This document shows, piece by piece, positions 10,213-20,546 of a DNA stretch of 64,000 bases. Positions within the stretch are counted from its first letter, which is position 1. Every line of letters begins with the position of its first letter. The notes under the pieces are model-generated. The model saw only the letters and a program-made list of their open reading frames with translations, had not been told where the DNA came from and searched no databases. Both the position numbers and the translations under genes were made by a program. The stretch spans positions 5,146,001 through 5,210,000 of the forward strand of contig JAUKUA010000001.1 in assembly GCA_030549175.1 (NCBI GenBank). Direction: 5' to 3'. The stretch comes from Lasiosphaeris hirsuta. Lineage: Eukaryota; Ascomycota; Sordariomycetes; Sordariales; Lasiosphaeriaceae.

Positions 10213-11466
10213 ATGCGCTTTCAACCGCTTTTCTTTTTACCGCTCCTGGGTCGCCTCAACGTCCTCGCCACGCCCCTAGCAACACCAGACCAGCACCCTC
10301 TCGCACTCGGCTCTGATGATGGCGATCCGCCTCCGCCTTCTGGTGTATCGGTGCCCTTTTTCGCATCGCTCGAACGCTTCGCCCGCCTTGTGGATATCAC
10401 GTACTGCGTCGGCACAACGGGCGTCTCGCCACCCTTCTCGTGCGCATCGCGGTGCAAGGACTTTCCCTCGCTGCACCTGGAGCGGACCTGGAATACGGGC
10501 TTGCTCCTGAGCGATAGCTGCGGATACATTGCTGTCGATCATGGCGAGGAGAAAAAGGACGGGAATGGCATTCGAGCGGTACTTGCTCACGGCCCTGCCA
10601 TCATCGTGGCGTTTCGCGGCACCTACAGCATCACCAACACCATTGTCGACCTGAGCACAGTTCCGCAGGAGTATGTGCCATATCCGGCCCTAGATGATGA
10701 GGGTGAAGATGAAGGCGAAGATGAAGGCGAGCCAAAGCACCGATGCACTAACTGCACCGTGCATATGGGCTTCATGTCTTCGTGGCAGAGCGCCCGCGAA
10801 ATCGTCCTCCCGGCCCTCAAGTCTGCGCGCGGGAAACACCCAGAATACCCTGTCCACCTAGTCGGCCACAGCCTAGGCGGCGCCGTCGCCGCCCTCGCAG
10901 CCCTGGAGCTTCGTATCTCCCTCGGCTTGACCGACATCACGGTCACCACCTTTGGCGAGCCGCGCATCGGCAACAAGGACCTAGTCAACTACCTGGACCG
11001 TGCCTTCGGCCTGAAGAACGGGAGCATCGAAGACGCCGAAAAGCTACCCTATCGCCGCGTCACGCACATTGACGACCCAGTCCCGCTGCTGCCGCTGTCC
11101 GAATGGGGCTTCCGCTCGCACGCTGGCGAGGTGTACATATCTAAAGCGGAGCTACAGCCCGCGCCCGAGGACCTGCGGCTATGCCGCGGGGACAACGATA
11201 TGGCATGTATGGGCGGCGCCGAGACGGAGGACTGGCTGGGCTGGGCCATGACGAGGTTGATGCGGGGCCAGGCGCCAGCCGTGGAGGCGCGAAGCTGGGT
11301 GGAGAAGCTTACTACAGGCTTTCCCACGAGGTTGAAGCTGTGGCAGCTGTTCTTTGCACACCGGGATTACTTTTGGCGATTAGGTTTATGTGTCCCCGGT
11401 GGTGATCCGGTCGATTGGGGACGGGGGAGGTATAATGTCACGTTCGATGAGTTGGATGAGCTATGA
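10213..11466 (+). CDS. Secreted class-3 lipase (alpha/beta hydrolase)
   Basis: Intronless 417-residue extracellular triacylglycerol lipase of the fungal class-3 (Rhizomucor/Thermomyces-like) family, which hydrolyses ester bonds of acylglycerols. The N-terminus is a hydrophobic signal peptide ending near LNVLATPLA. The nucleophile elbow GHSLGG puts the catalytic Ser at 220. The Asp is probably 288 in DDPVPLLP, matching the family D-x-V-P-x-L-P block, and the His is 303 in SHAGEVY. The oxyanion-side motif VAFRGT is present, as is FGEPRIGN after the elbow. An acidic GEDE tandem repeat encoded at about 10695-10731 inserts in the lid-side region before the Cys-containing CTNCTVHMGF segment and is unusual. 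Catalytic residues look intact, so the enzyme should be active. Substrate preference cannot be told. Confidence 0.92.
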   Translation: MRFQPLFFLPLLGRLNVLATPLATPDQHPLALGSDDGDPPPPSGVSVPFFASLERFARLVDITYCVGTTGVSPPFSCASRCKDFPSLHLERTWNTGLLLSDSCGYIAVDHGEEKKDGNGIRAVLAHGPAIIVAFRGTYSITNTIVDLSTVPQEYVPYPALDDEGEDEGEDEGEPKHRCTNCTVHMGFMSSWQSAREIVLPALKSARGKHPEYPVHLVGHSLGGAVAALAALELRISLGLTDITVTTFGEPRIGNKDLVNYLDRAFGLKNGSIEDAEKLPYRRVTHIDDPVPLLPLSEWGFRSHAGEVYISKAELQPAPEDLRLCRGDNDMACMGGAETEDWLGWAMTRLMRGQAPAVEARSWVEKLTTGFPTRLKLWQLFFAHRDYFWRLGLCVPGGDPVDWGRGRYNVTFDELDEL

Positions 11467-12869
11467 CACGACTTATTGGGACGAGTCGAAAACAAAAGGG
11501 GAGCGTCAGAGAATGATAACAACGCATTGGCGCAAGGGGTGTGGGTGTCCGTTAATCAGCATGGCGTTTGGGAATCTCCATTCAGGAAAACTAGATGATC
11601 ACGGCACAATCGCGGTGAGAAGCAGCATGTCACTTGTATGTATGGAAGAAAATGACACAACATGTACTAAATAAAAGTTTTCGCAGCGGACGTTGGGTTC
11701 TGCAATCCTCGTGTGCGGTGGTCCGCCCGCGTTTGCCGCCTTTCGCCCCTCGAAAGAACAATGCATTGTTACCTGATGGATTTCAAGGGGCTCGTGGATC
11801 CGGCCTATGCTTGGCTCACATCTACTCCGTAACCAAAGGCTATACAGCCGTCGGGTTGACTTGACTCGACATGCCAACGGCTTACCGTCACTACTGTGGT
11901 CAACCGCCGATAGGCGTTAAGGCCCCGTTACACTACATTAAAACGCCCGGTTGCTTTTCTAGCCAGTCGTTGCCTTGCTGACTCTTTTGACTTTTTGACA
12001 ACGGCCGTCGAATGAACGAGACCGAGAGATGCAGAGAGCACGAGGTTTCCGGCTTCAAAGTGATGACGTGTGGGATCGATACCTGAAATCCCATGCCTTT
12101 CTTTCTTGTGAGACCACGCAAGGTGCAGGTGTGTAAATTCGATGATCCCCTGGCTCCTCAGGTTTATATGACGATAAAATTGTGAATTCCATTGCTGGAG
12201 AGACAAATGAGGAAAGGCAAGCCACGTGGAAATTTACAAGTGTGACCTTGGATTATAAAGGCGCGTGATGTTATGCCATGGAATGAAACCCTGATGGATA
12301 GGCGCCATGGCAGCCAGGAGGGAGGGAGAGGGGAGAGTGAAGGAGAGGAGGGGCGGCGAAGTCTCATCGGCGGCTGGCGCGATAGAAAGAGTAGGGGATT
12401 GGACAAATGGCTTTGCGGGTTTTGTTGCTTGAACGGGGCTGTGCTGAGCTTCGATCTCACCAACCGAGAGTGAAGAGCCGCTGGGACAAGGAGACTGGTG
12501 TATTTGTTTGGTTATCAGAACCCGGGAGAGAGGGGAAACGGGCTCCAAAAAAGGAGGTTCGGGGATCGGTTTTCTAGCCGGTTCCATGGTGACTTTGCGC
12601 CCCACAAAGCCCTCTTTTATTTCTTCTCCCAGCAGCGCCAGCTCTGATAAGTGGCGAAGACAATTATTTAATGCAAATGCATGGAAGCATATTCAGGTGT
12701 GGGTAATCACAGAGGAGATTTTGTTTTGGCACTTCAAGAGTTTGGATTTCTGGTTGGGGGTAGCCGTTCGCTGAGCGCAGAGGGTGTTGATGGAAGGAGA
12801 AGAAAATTGCTCGAGTGGCTTGGAGCTGTTTTGCTTGCCTCGTGACCGGTGGCCACAGCGCAGCAGCTG

Positions 12870-12899
12870 GCACGAGACAGCACGAGACAGCACGAGACA
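12870..12899. repeat. Tandem repeat, 3 x 10 bp (GCACGAGACA)
   Basis: Three perfect head-to-tail copies of a 10-bp unit in the upstream region of the 14-3-3 gene. Seen directly in sequence; function unknown. Confidence 0.9.
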
Positions 12900-13242
12900 T
12901 GTGTGGTGTGCCTAAGCGGCGATAAGAGCATCCATGATCAATCCTGTCATGGTCCGTCCATGGATACTGCCCTCGTTCACTTGATGGAGGGTAGAAGAGG
13001 GGGCGCCTGCCTATGGAGGGGCTCGAGGGGCTCTGAGTCAAACACTACGACTCTGTGTTTACCTGCCGTGCTCTGATGCCTCTTCTATTTGATACGGCTA
13101 GACCTGGATGGACTGGCCCAAAGTCGCGACAATAGCGGGAGGCGAGCAACGACCTTGACTGCGCTGCAGTCACAGCTGGGATCACATTTGTGTTGCTGCC
13201 TCGAAAGTGCAAAGGGAATTGAGCACCCACCTGTGAGTGGGG

Positions 13243-13272
13243 CAGAGGAGGTCAGAGGAGGCCAGAGGAGGT
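13243..13272. repeat. Tandem repeat, 3 x 10 bp (CAGAGGAGGY)
   Basis: Three copies of a purine-rich 10-bp unit, differing only at the last base, about 340 bp after the other 10-bp triplicate. Function unknown. Confidence 0.9.
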
Positions 13273-13941
13273 GTGGTGTTTTACCGTCCACTATCAAGTC
13301 CCGAGCAGGAGGCTCTGGAGGGCTGGGGTTGGTGTGAGGGTTGTTTCCGCCTTGAGGCCCGCGCAAAGACCAAGGTCGCAACAGCTTCTTGATGCCATCA
13401 CAGTAGAAACGATGCGAAGCAAACACTGCAAAACATAGTGATGTGTATCTTGTCGTTTAGAATACCATCCTCGTGTCCGCGGGAAACCGCGCTGTAGCTG
13501 CAATTTGGGTACAAGACAGAAAGCTAGCGGAACCTAGCAGGACGGACGTGATCCGCAGCTAGTGAGGGTGTGGGTGAAGAGCAACTGTTAAGGCACTACA
13601 AGGTGTCGCCGCCGGGGCAGGCGCGGCCGGGTTGGGTCGTGCACTATCACGCCAATCGCCGTTTAATTCAACATCAGCACTCTCTGAAAGAAAAAAAAAA
13701 CAGGGGCCCCCAGACTACACTAGCCCAGAGAGGGGGAGCGCCTGTGGTCCTGTCCAAAGTCTCTTTGCCTCAACACATTGAGTGTCAACTTGCTCGTTCA
13801 ACTTCATCACGTCACAAGACACCAAAACAACCACCGCAGCCACGAACTTGACCTCTCGCGACACCAAGCTCTTTACCCTCCTCCGTCCTTTACAAGACCT
13901 AGACAACTTGCGCACTTCGTTGCAGACTATCACAGCAAAAA

Positions 13942-15169
13942 ATGGCGACCGAGGTACGTTCGATTTAGCTGCCTCATGGCGTCACGCCGCCATGAAACCG
14001 CCTTCCCCCCCTCCACTCCCTCTCTCGTGCCCAACGCGGCCTCCTGCCCCGCGATAGCATCAGAACCACTCCCAAGACCCTCTATAAGCCCAACCCCGCC
14101 CTTCTGAAGACACCCTCTTGCTAACAATGTCGGTTTCTACGCAGCGCGAAAGGTATGTTTTGCTCTTCACGGGCAGCAAGCCCCCAATCCCTGGCCCCGC
14201 CGCAGCATGCATACTGACGAAATGGTGAAATCTGCAGCAAGACATTCCTTGCCCGCCTCTGCGAGCAGGCCGAGCGCTACGATGAGATGGTCACGTACAT
14301 GAAGGAGGTCGCCAAGCTGGGTGGTGAGCTCACCGTTGACGAGCGCAATCTCCTCTCTGTGGCGTACAAGAATGTGGTCGGCACTCGCCGGGCCAGCTGG
14401 CGCATCATCTCCTCCATTGAGCAGAAGGAAGAGTCCAAGGGCTCTGACAAGCACGTTGGAACTATTCGCGAGTACCGGAACAAGATTGAGACCGAGCTTG
14501 AGAAGGTCTGCCAGGACGTTCTTGATGTTCTGGACGACTCTCTTATTCCCAACGCCCAGTCTGGCGAATCCAAGGTCTTCTACCACAAGATGTATGTCGA
14601 CCCCAGCTGTCGCATCCAAGTTGTGTGCACCTCTGTAAACAGTTCTAACAACCCGGCCAATAGGAAGGGCGACTACCACCGATACCTTGCCGAGTTTGCG
14701 TCTGGCGAGAAGCGCAAGGTTGCCGCCACTGCTGCCCATGAGGCTTACAAGGTGAGTCTTGCCCGGTTGCTTCGCAACCACACCATCTGCGGGGCTGTTA
14801 CTGATGCCATGGTGACAATGACAGAGCGCCACCGATGTTGCCCAGACCGAGCTGACCCCTACCCATCCCATCCGCCTGGGTCTGGCCCTCAACTTCTCGG
14901 TTTTCTACTACGAGATTCTTAACTCGCCCGATCGTGCTTGCCACTTGGCTAAGCAGGCATTTGATGATGCCATCGCTGAGCTTGATTCTCTCTCCGAGGA
15001 GTCATACCGCGATAGTACGCTTATCATGCAACTGCTCCGCGACAACCTCACCCTTTGGACCTCGTCGGACAGTGGCGAGGCTGAGGCTGCGGCGGCCGAC
15101 GCCCCCAAGGCCGAGGAGGAGAAGAAGGAGACAGACGGCAAGGCCGAGGAGGCCGCTCCGGAATCGTAA
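13942..15169 (+). CDS. 14-3-3 protein
   Basis: A 268-residue 14-3-3 phosphoserine/phosphothreonine-binding dimeric adaptor, cytosolic, controlling many signalling clients. Five coding exons are inferred: 13942-13953, 14145-14152, 14238-14591, 14664-14751 and 14825-15169. Exons 1 and 2 are only 12 and 8 nt; splicing gives [25 protein letters not shown], the canonical start. Conserved blocks seen include [42 protein letters not shown] and [14 protein letters not shown]. The basic groove residues of the family (Lys and Arg in [11 protein letters not shown], and YHRY) are present. The C-terminal tail is acidic, Glu/Ala/Lys-rich and variable, as usual. All splice sites are GT...AG and phases agree. 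Confidence 0.95.
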
Positions 15170-16902
15170 ACAGCTCGCGACTTTGCGTTACCTCTTTTCA
15201 GCTGACGCGCTCTCCACCCCCCTCATCGGGGGATGGTGGAGGTCTTCGTGCCCAAGAGGCTTTTTACCGTCCGCAACTGGTCTTGTGTTATCTCTTCTTT
15301 GAACCCGAATTGACATGGAAGAGTGGGGCTTCGTTGCTGTGAGCGACAAGCTGGTGGGGGCCGCTGAGATGCAGCACGTGGTCATGGCCAGGGGACAGGA
15401 CTCGCACTAGGGAGTTGGTGGAGGGTTAGGGAACTGAAAATGCAGGGCATGGTGACCGAAACCTGTTTCTCTTTTTTTTATTTTCTTCTCTTTGCTGTCA
15501 GACTCTTCCCCTCGGATGCGTCCTCGCATGGTAAGGGGGAAAGGTCCATCAAGAAGTCAATGACTCTTCACCTGTCGAGGCAATACACAAACATCTAACC
15601 ACCACCCACCCTTCTATGTTTTCGTTGTTGTGTCTTTTCCCTACCTACCCCTGGGAAATTCCAAGCCATGCTCATGTGCTCTTTCGGGCTTCAGGACGTG
15701 GACCCAGATGAAGGGATTTTTCTAGCTCATGATGCGTCGTTATGTTTTGTTTTTATTGCCCGATTTTATTCCCGAGGTGTCTTTGGCTTGTGCGCGTCTG
15801 TGAGGGTGTCTTGTTGTGTGTGAGGCCGGGGTCTATTGTGGAGGGTACAGAGCAGTGGAAGGGATATACTTTTTGTTTTTCATCTCCATAGGCCTGAGCA
15901 CACACATAACACAAATAAGCACTTTGACTATGACCATTTTCCATGATCCGAAAAAAAAAAAATTCACAAAAAAAATCTTTCTCTGGCTGCTTGTTTGCCG
16001 TGTTCACGGCTGAAATGTCGAATCCCCTCTGCCAAGTCATCGGTAGACTAGGCAACATTTTTTCCGAGATCAGAGCAGTTCAGTATTGCCACCCTGCCCC
16101 CTTGCAAAATTGATATCTCGACCCCTGGTATATATCATGTTGGCCCTGCGTGCGACTCCTTCTTTTTGTCCTGTTTCTGGATAAAGGGAGGGAGGCATGA
16201 CCTTGGTTGGGGTAGATAACAGGAGCTCAAGGGCACTTGAGAGATGACTTCGTGATGGCTTTAGCAAATCAACATCGCTGATTATGAATGATAATTACTG
16301 ATTAATGGTCCCTTCCAACTTAGTGCATGTTTTGTACCATGCCACTCACTACTACCAACCCTGCCACCCTACCATTTCCTCGTGATGCTACCCAAAAAGA
16401 TTACAATCATTCGCCTAAACGCTGGGGTATAAGTTGATCTTCTCGCTCCTTAATATGTGGTCGGTCCCTCCACCTCGATCTAGATTGCCCTTGTTTTTGA
16501 AACACCTGCAAATATACCTGCCCTTCCTGGGCAGATGAGCAACGCTGCCAGTACAATCCCCACCGGTATTATCTCCACGGCAAGAGAATCCTAGCTATGT
16601 AAACAACCCAATGTCCGCTGCACCACATCGCTCTCGGTGGCACATAGCCGCTCTAAGATTCACATCGCTAGAAGCGAATTGATCGCTCAAAATACAGCCA
16701 ACTCTGAGACCGCCCGGGAACTCCCTAACGCCGGGTCTGGGAGCGGGACTGGACGGTCCGGCATTGGCCAGGACCAGATCATCACCGCCCAGTCGATCCA
16801 GTCAAAGCCGGTCATCATGTCCAATAACCTCAGCGTTAGCAGGCTCTGCCTATTCGAGCGGCCGCGTAGAATCAGGTCCCAGTCAAGGGCGGGGACGTTC
16901 GC
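15170..16902. other. Convergent intergenic region after 14-3-3 gene
   Basis: About 1.7 kb between convergent genes, including the 14-3-3 3' UTR. There is an A-rich patch near 15950-15980. The part from about 16690 to 16902 is in frame with the minus-strand gene beyond its TAG stop (see findings). No independent gene is supported. Confidence 0.4.
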
Positions 16903-18747
16903 CTACGAGCCGCCACCGACACCGGTATAAGGATCTGGTATTTTTGCGGCAGGAGTTGCAGGCCTGCTCAATCTGATTTTGGTCCTTAAAGCACCGCTGC
17001 GGCGTAACTGGTGTGAGGGCGCCCGAAAAGGATTGTTGTCTTGAGATTTTCTTTTCACATTCGCTGGATTGTGTTCAGGATTTGGAATTATCAGTTTCCC
17101 ACGACCAAGATCTGCAAAGCCACTTCTCCTGGCGAACCGTCCAATACATGAACTCGTGGCGGGAGCCTTGTGACCGAGCATAACGGAGGTATCGCTTCTG
17201 TTGCGTTGGGGTAGATCTAGGTAGGGATTCGCCCTTGTTGAAGAGATATATGCCTCGCCATCGCTGCCGTTCACCGTTTGGCCTCGTTGGAACATACTTG
17301 GTTCCAGCATGGCGGGCCAGGGTGATACTATGAACTGTCTTGCAGCTAGGTGACTCTGTGGTGTTGTAGGAGAGGTTATGCTGGTCTGGAGGATGGGGCG
17401 CATCGGCTGTGGCTCGCCATTTTCCGCAACGGTGTATGGGATTCCTTTGAAGTCCAGTTCAAGCCGCCCGCACCAACAGGATATATGCTTCTATGCATCA
17501 CGTGGACCCATCCTTTGAAGAAGTCCTGCCGCACGCTGAAGACGGGACATGCTCTTTTGAATAGCGTCATCGACACGGGGGTTGTCCGAGTTGCTCGCGG
17601 TTTGGACCTGCGAGGGGGATGAACCGGCCCCGACCTGGCCCAGGCCGGCTTCCATGACAGGAGAAGCGAGTGACGGGATATCAATACTACTTGGTTTCGA
17701 TTTTCGAAGGGAATTTTGCAGCGTATTATGTGTTGGTGTGTCACCCATGCTCTTGGGTTTTCGGGCTATTGACTCCGGAGATGAATCCCCATGGGGCGCT
17801 GAGTAAATAGCTGGTGGGAGATTCGGCCATGGCGCTACCTCGGCCCTCGAGGCTTCGTTCGATGGACTGTTTTCCCGCGTCGATGGAAACGGCGCGCGAA
17901 CCCTGAACGGGTCTTGCGGCGTATTGAGTCTCGTGTCAAACTCTACTTCATTTGACTGCACAGTCGAGACACCGTGCCCTGCTTCATCAAGTCCTCCTCT
18001 CTCGTGATTATCCTTCCGCCGGCCGGGTACAGCTTTCGCGCGCCGGAATAGGCCGTTGATGGTCCTCCCGAGGCGATACTTCTTTGGCGTCTCCATCTTG
18101 TCGCCTTTGACGCTCGGGGTTAGGGTGGGAGGAGGGGAAGGTAACCTACTGCAGATGCGGCAGATGTCGGTTTCAGAGGCGCTGGAAATAGGCTTGGGGT
18201 TGCTGCTTGGAGTGTTGGCCGTTGGCTTCTTCCCTCGCAGAATAGCCCGCACGCCACCCTTGATTTCGCTCCCCTTGGTCGTCCAGCTCAGATCCCTAAT
18301 AGACATTGAATTTGAACAGGCACAATACGTAGTATCGCCGTGTTGGCTGACTGTCTCACTCCAGCCACGGATCCAGTCGGCCTTGTTACCCTGGTGTCTA
18401 CTCGGCCGCAGCTGTGATCGAGTAGCCAGCCAGTCGGACGAGGCAGAAAGGGTCGGCGGTTTTGCTGCTCGCACAATCTGCTCTTCTTGGCTGGGGAGCG
18501 CGGTCGGGGTGTCCAGCTCCTGCTGCGGTTGAATCTCGGGCTCGCTCCTGGCTAGCACGTCGCTCTCGCCCGGGTTTTCGTCAGCTTCGGCAAATGTAGT
18601 CTCATCGGGGCTTGTCACCGGTCTGTCGTAAATGTAGGTGTATGGCGGGAAGAGTTTTGGGGCCAAGAGGTCCGAAAGGGCCAAGGGCGGTGTTGGACTG
18701 GGCGGAGATGACCCAGCAAAGAACGAAGCGTCCCGCGAGCGATCCAT
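16903..18747 (-). CDS. Disordered fungal protein of unknown function
   Basis: I do not recognise this 595-residue protein. It begins MDRSRDASFFAG, is rich in Ser, Pro, Thr and charged residues, and has no predicted membrane segment, so it is probably mostly disordered. Short distinctive pieces are a Cys pair in DICRICSRLP, a basic stretch YRLGRTINGLFRRAKAV and a possible amphipathic helix DAIQKSMSRLQRAAGLLQRM. Two minus-strand exons, 17502-18747 and 16903-17444, are proposed; the 57-bp intron has donor GTGATG and acceptor AAG. Without it the first frame stops at 17491, yet the second frame is open right across the join and in the correct phase. The splice is my inference because the sites are weak. 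The alternative is a 418-residue protein ending RDA. A further 71 codons are open past the TAG. Confidence 0.6.
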
Positions 18748-20546
18748 AATGCGCTCTTAGACTCAGACAGCAAAGGATGGCAGCGAGGGCGTGTGTGGTC
18801 GTACAGACCAAGCACAGTTTAGTACGAGGGGTCGTGTCTCTTGGTGCAGCCAGGGAGCGTACAGAAATAATCAATCAAGGATATTGTTTGGTTGCCTCCT
18901 TCGACTGGCAGAGGCACGATGAAAACAGGAACACGAAGGGAATTTCCGGCGAGGCGAGGCACTGATGTTATCTGCGGTTACTGATGAACGAGGCTGGAAG
19001 CGAGACGGATGTTGCGGGTCGAGTGGCACCAGATCAAGCCCGAGGCAAGGGCAACATGGGCGGAGAGTTGGTGTAGTAGCGTCCCTCGTCTGATGATAGC
19101 ATCACCTGGCAACTGCCACCTCCATTCCCGCAAATGGGGGAGGCAAGAGCAAGCTCAATAAGCAGGCGGCCTGCTATTGTGACTTCACGAGCACCGGAGC
19201 AGGGCCAGAGCAGAGAAGGGGGGCAAGGAGAGCAGACATTAGGGAGGGAGGAGTCTGCTAGTCGCCATTGCCAATCGGGGTCAGAGTCGGGGTTGAGCTG
19301 ACCAGTCTCGAGGCTCTTTAGGGTCAGGGAGTGCCGGGGTGCCGAGCTCAAGGGTACTATTTGGGGGCGTTCTTTGGGGTGTGGTGTGTGTGGTGTGGAG
19401 GCAAACGGTGAAAATGTCCAATGCCAAAATGCAAAATGCGATGTGCAAAATGACAAGTGAGAATGGCCGGGAACCTAGCCGAGTGGGTGCATTTGCACTG
19501 GTTGTCTGAGTCTTGCGTCTTGCGTCTTGCGTCTTGCTCCTTTGAACTCGGCGAGCCGACTAGCGCGGCAATGTCCGTCCTCCTGGGTGGTTCCTGATCC
19601 CTTGATCTCCTCCTTGTCCCCGGACGGCCTTGTACCTAGCAATAGTGCAAAGGGAGCATGAACCGTTCGTCTAGCTGATGCAGCGAGCCTTGTTGAGGGC
19701 CAAACGCGAGGAGCACGGTTCCGGAACATGTATTAGGGAGGAATGAGTAGCTTGCAGCACTTTTTAGTGTCAGTTGGACTGAGCGAGACAATATGTGAGA
19801 GGTGAGGTGAGACTGTGAGTCTGTTGCAACCCCCAGAGTATGTGGCGCCTGGGCGCGATTTACGCGACTCGAGAGCCCAACGGCCGGCCTGTGCAATGAC
19901 GTAATCGGTGACAGAGCTGTCCGCGAGGCGCGACATACACAATACGCATGAGACACGATGCCAAATTGTTGAGGTTAACGCTGCAAAATTGTGCGCCCGA
20001 GACCAGCAGAGAGAGGGCGATCGACTATTGTAAGCAACCCCATTTTTCTTATCTAGATGCCCAAGGCGCCCCATGAGGCCCCAAACACGGTTGCAAGCAA
20101 AACGTCTGCAGGTCGACGGATACACGGCAGACTAGTCCCTGCGCCCTTGCCCCGCACAGGGCTGGGAAGTCCCTAGCTTTTGGCTCTTGGCATCAAGGGT
20201 TGCATACGCTGCCGTGCAAAAAAAAAAAAAGTGTGGAATTGCACGCTGTAATGCTGCACACAAGACTGCCAAGAGATCAGATTGATATGCCAACATGCCA
20301 TGCCATCCCGCATCCTGCATGCACCACCACCCCCTTTTCCCCTTTTCCATTTTTACCTCCATTGGATTTTGCCACGCCTCTTGAGAGCCTCCGTATCTGT
20401 ATTATATCCACAACCCCCTAGTTGCTTGCTTTTTGCAACCTCACCAACCGGCCCCTCCAACCTGAACGATGTCCCAGATATATTGGTATGTTCGTCTAAC
20501 CAAAAGGGGTTTTTTTTAAATAAAAAAAACAATAAACACAACGCAT
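18748..20546. other. Upstream region of the disordered-protein gene / synaptojanin 3' end
   Basis: About 1.8 kb between two minus-strand genes. It should hold the promoter and 5' UTR of the gene starting at 18747 and the 3' UTR of the phosphatase gene ending at 20547. A 7-bp repeat lies at 19510. Open frames here are short and domain-free. Confidence 0.45.
19510..19537. repeat. Tandem repeat, 4 x 7 bp (GTCTTGC)
   Basis: Four perfect copies of GTCTTGC, seen directly. Such short repeats are length-variable markers; no function inferred. Confidence 0.9.

Larger units (their letters stand above)
11467..13941. other. Long intergenic region upstream of 14-3-3 gene
   Basis: About 2.5 kb without a supportable gene. 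It contains two triplicated 10-bp repeats listed separately and pyrimidine-rich stretches near 13.8 kb that fit a 5' UTR or promoter for the 14-3-3 gene. Overlapping short open frames on both strands show no domain. Confidence 0.45.
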
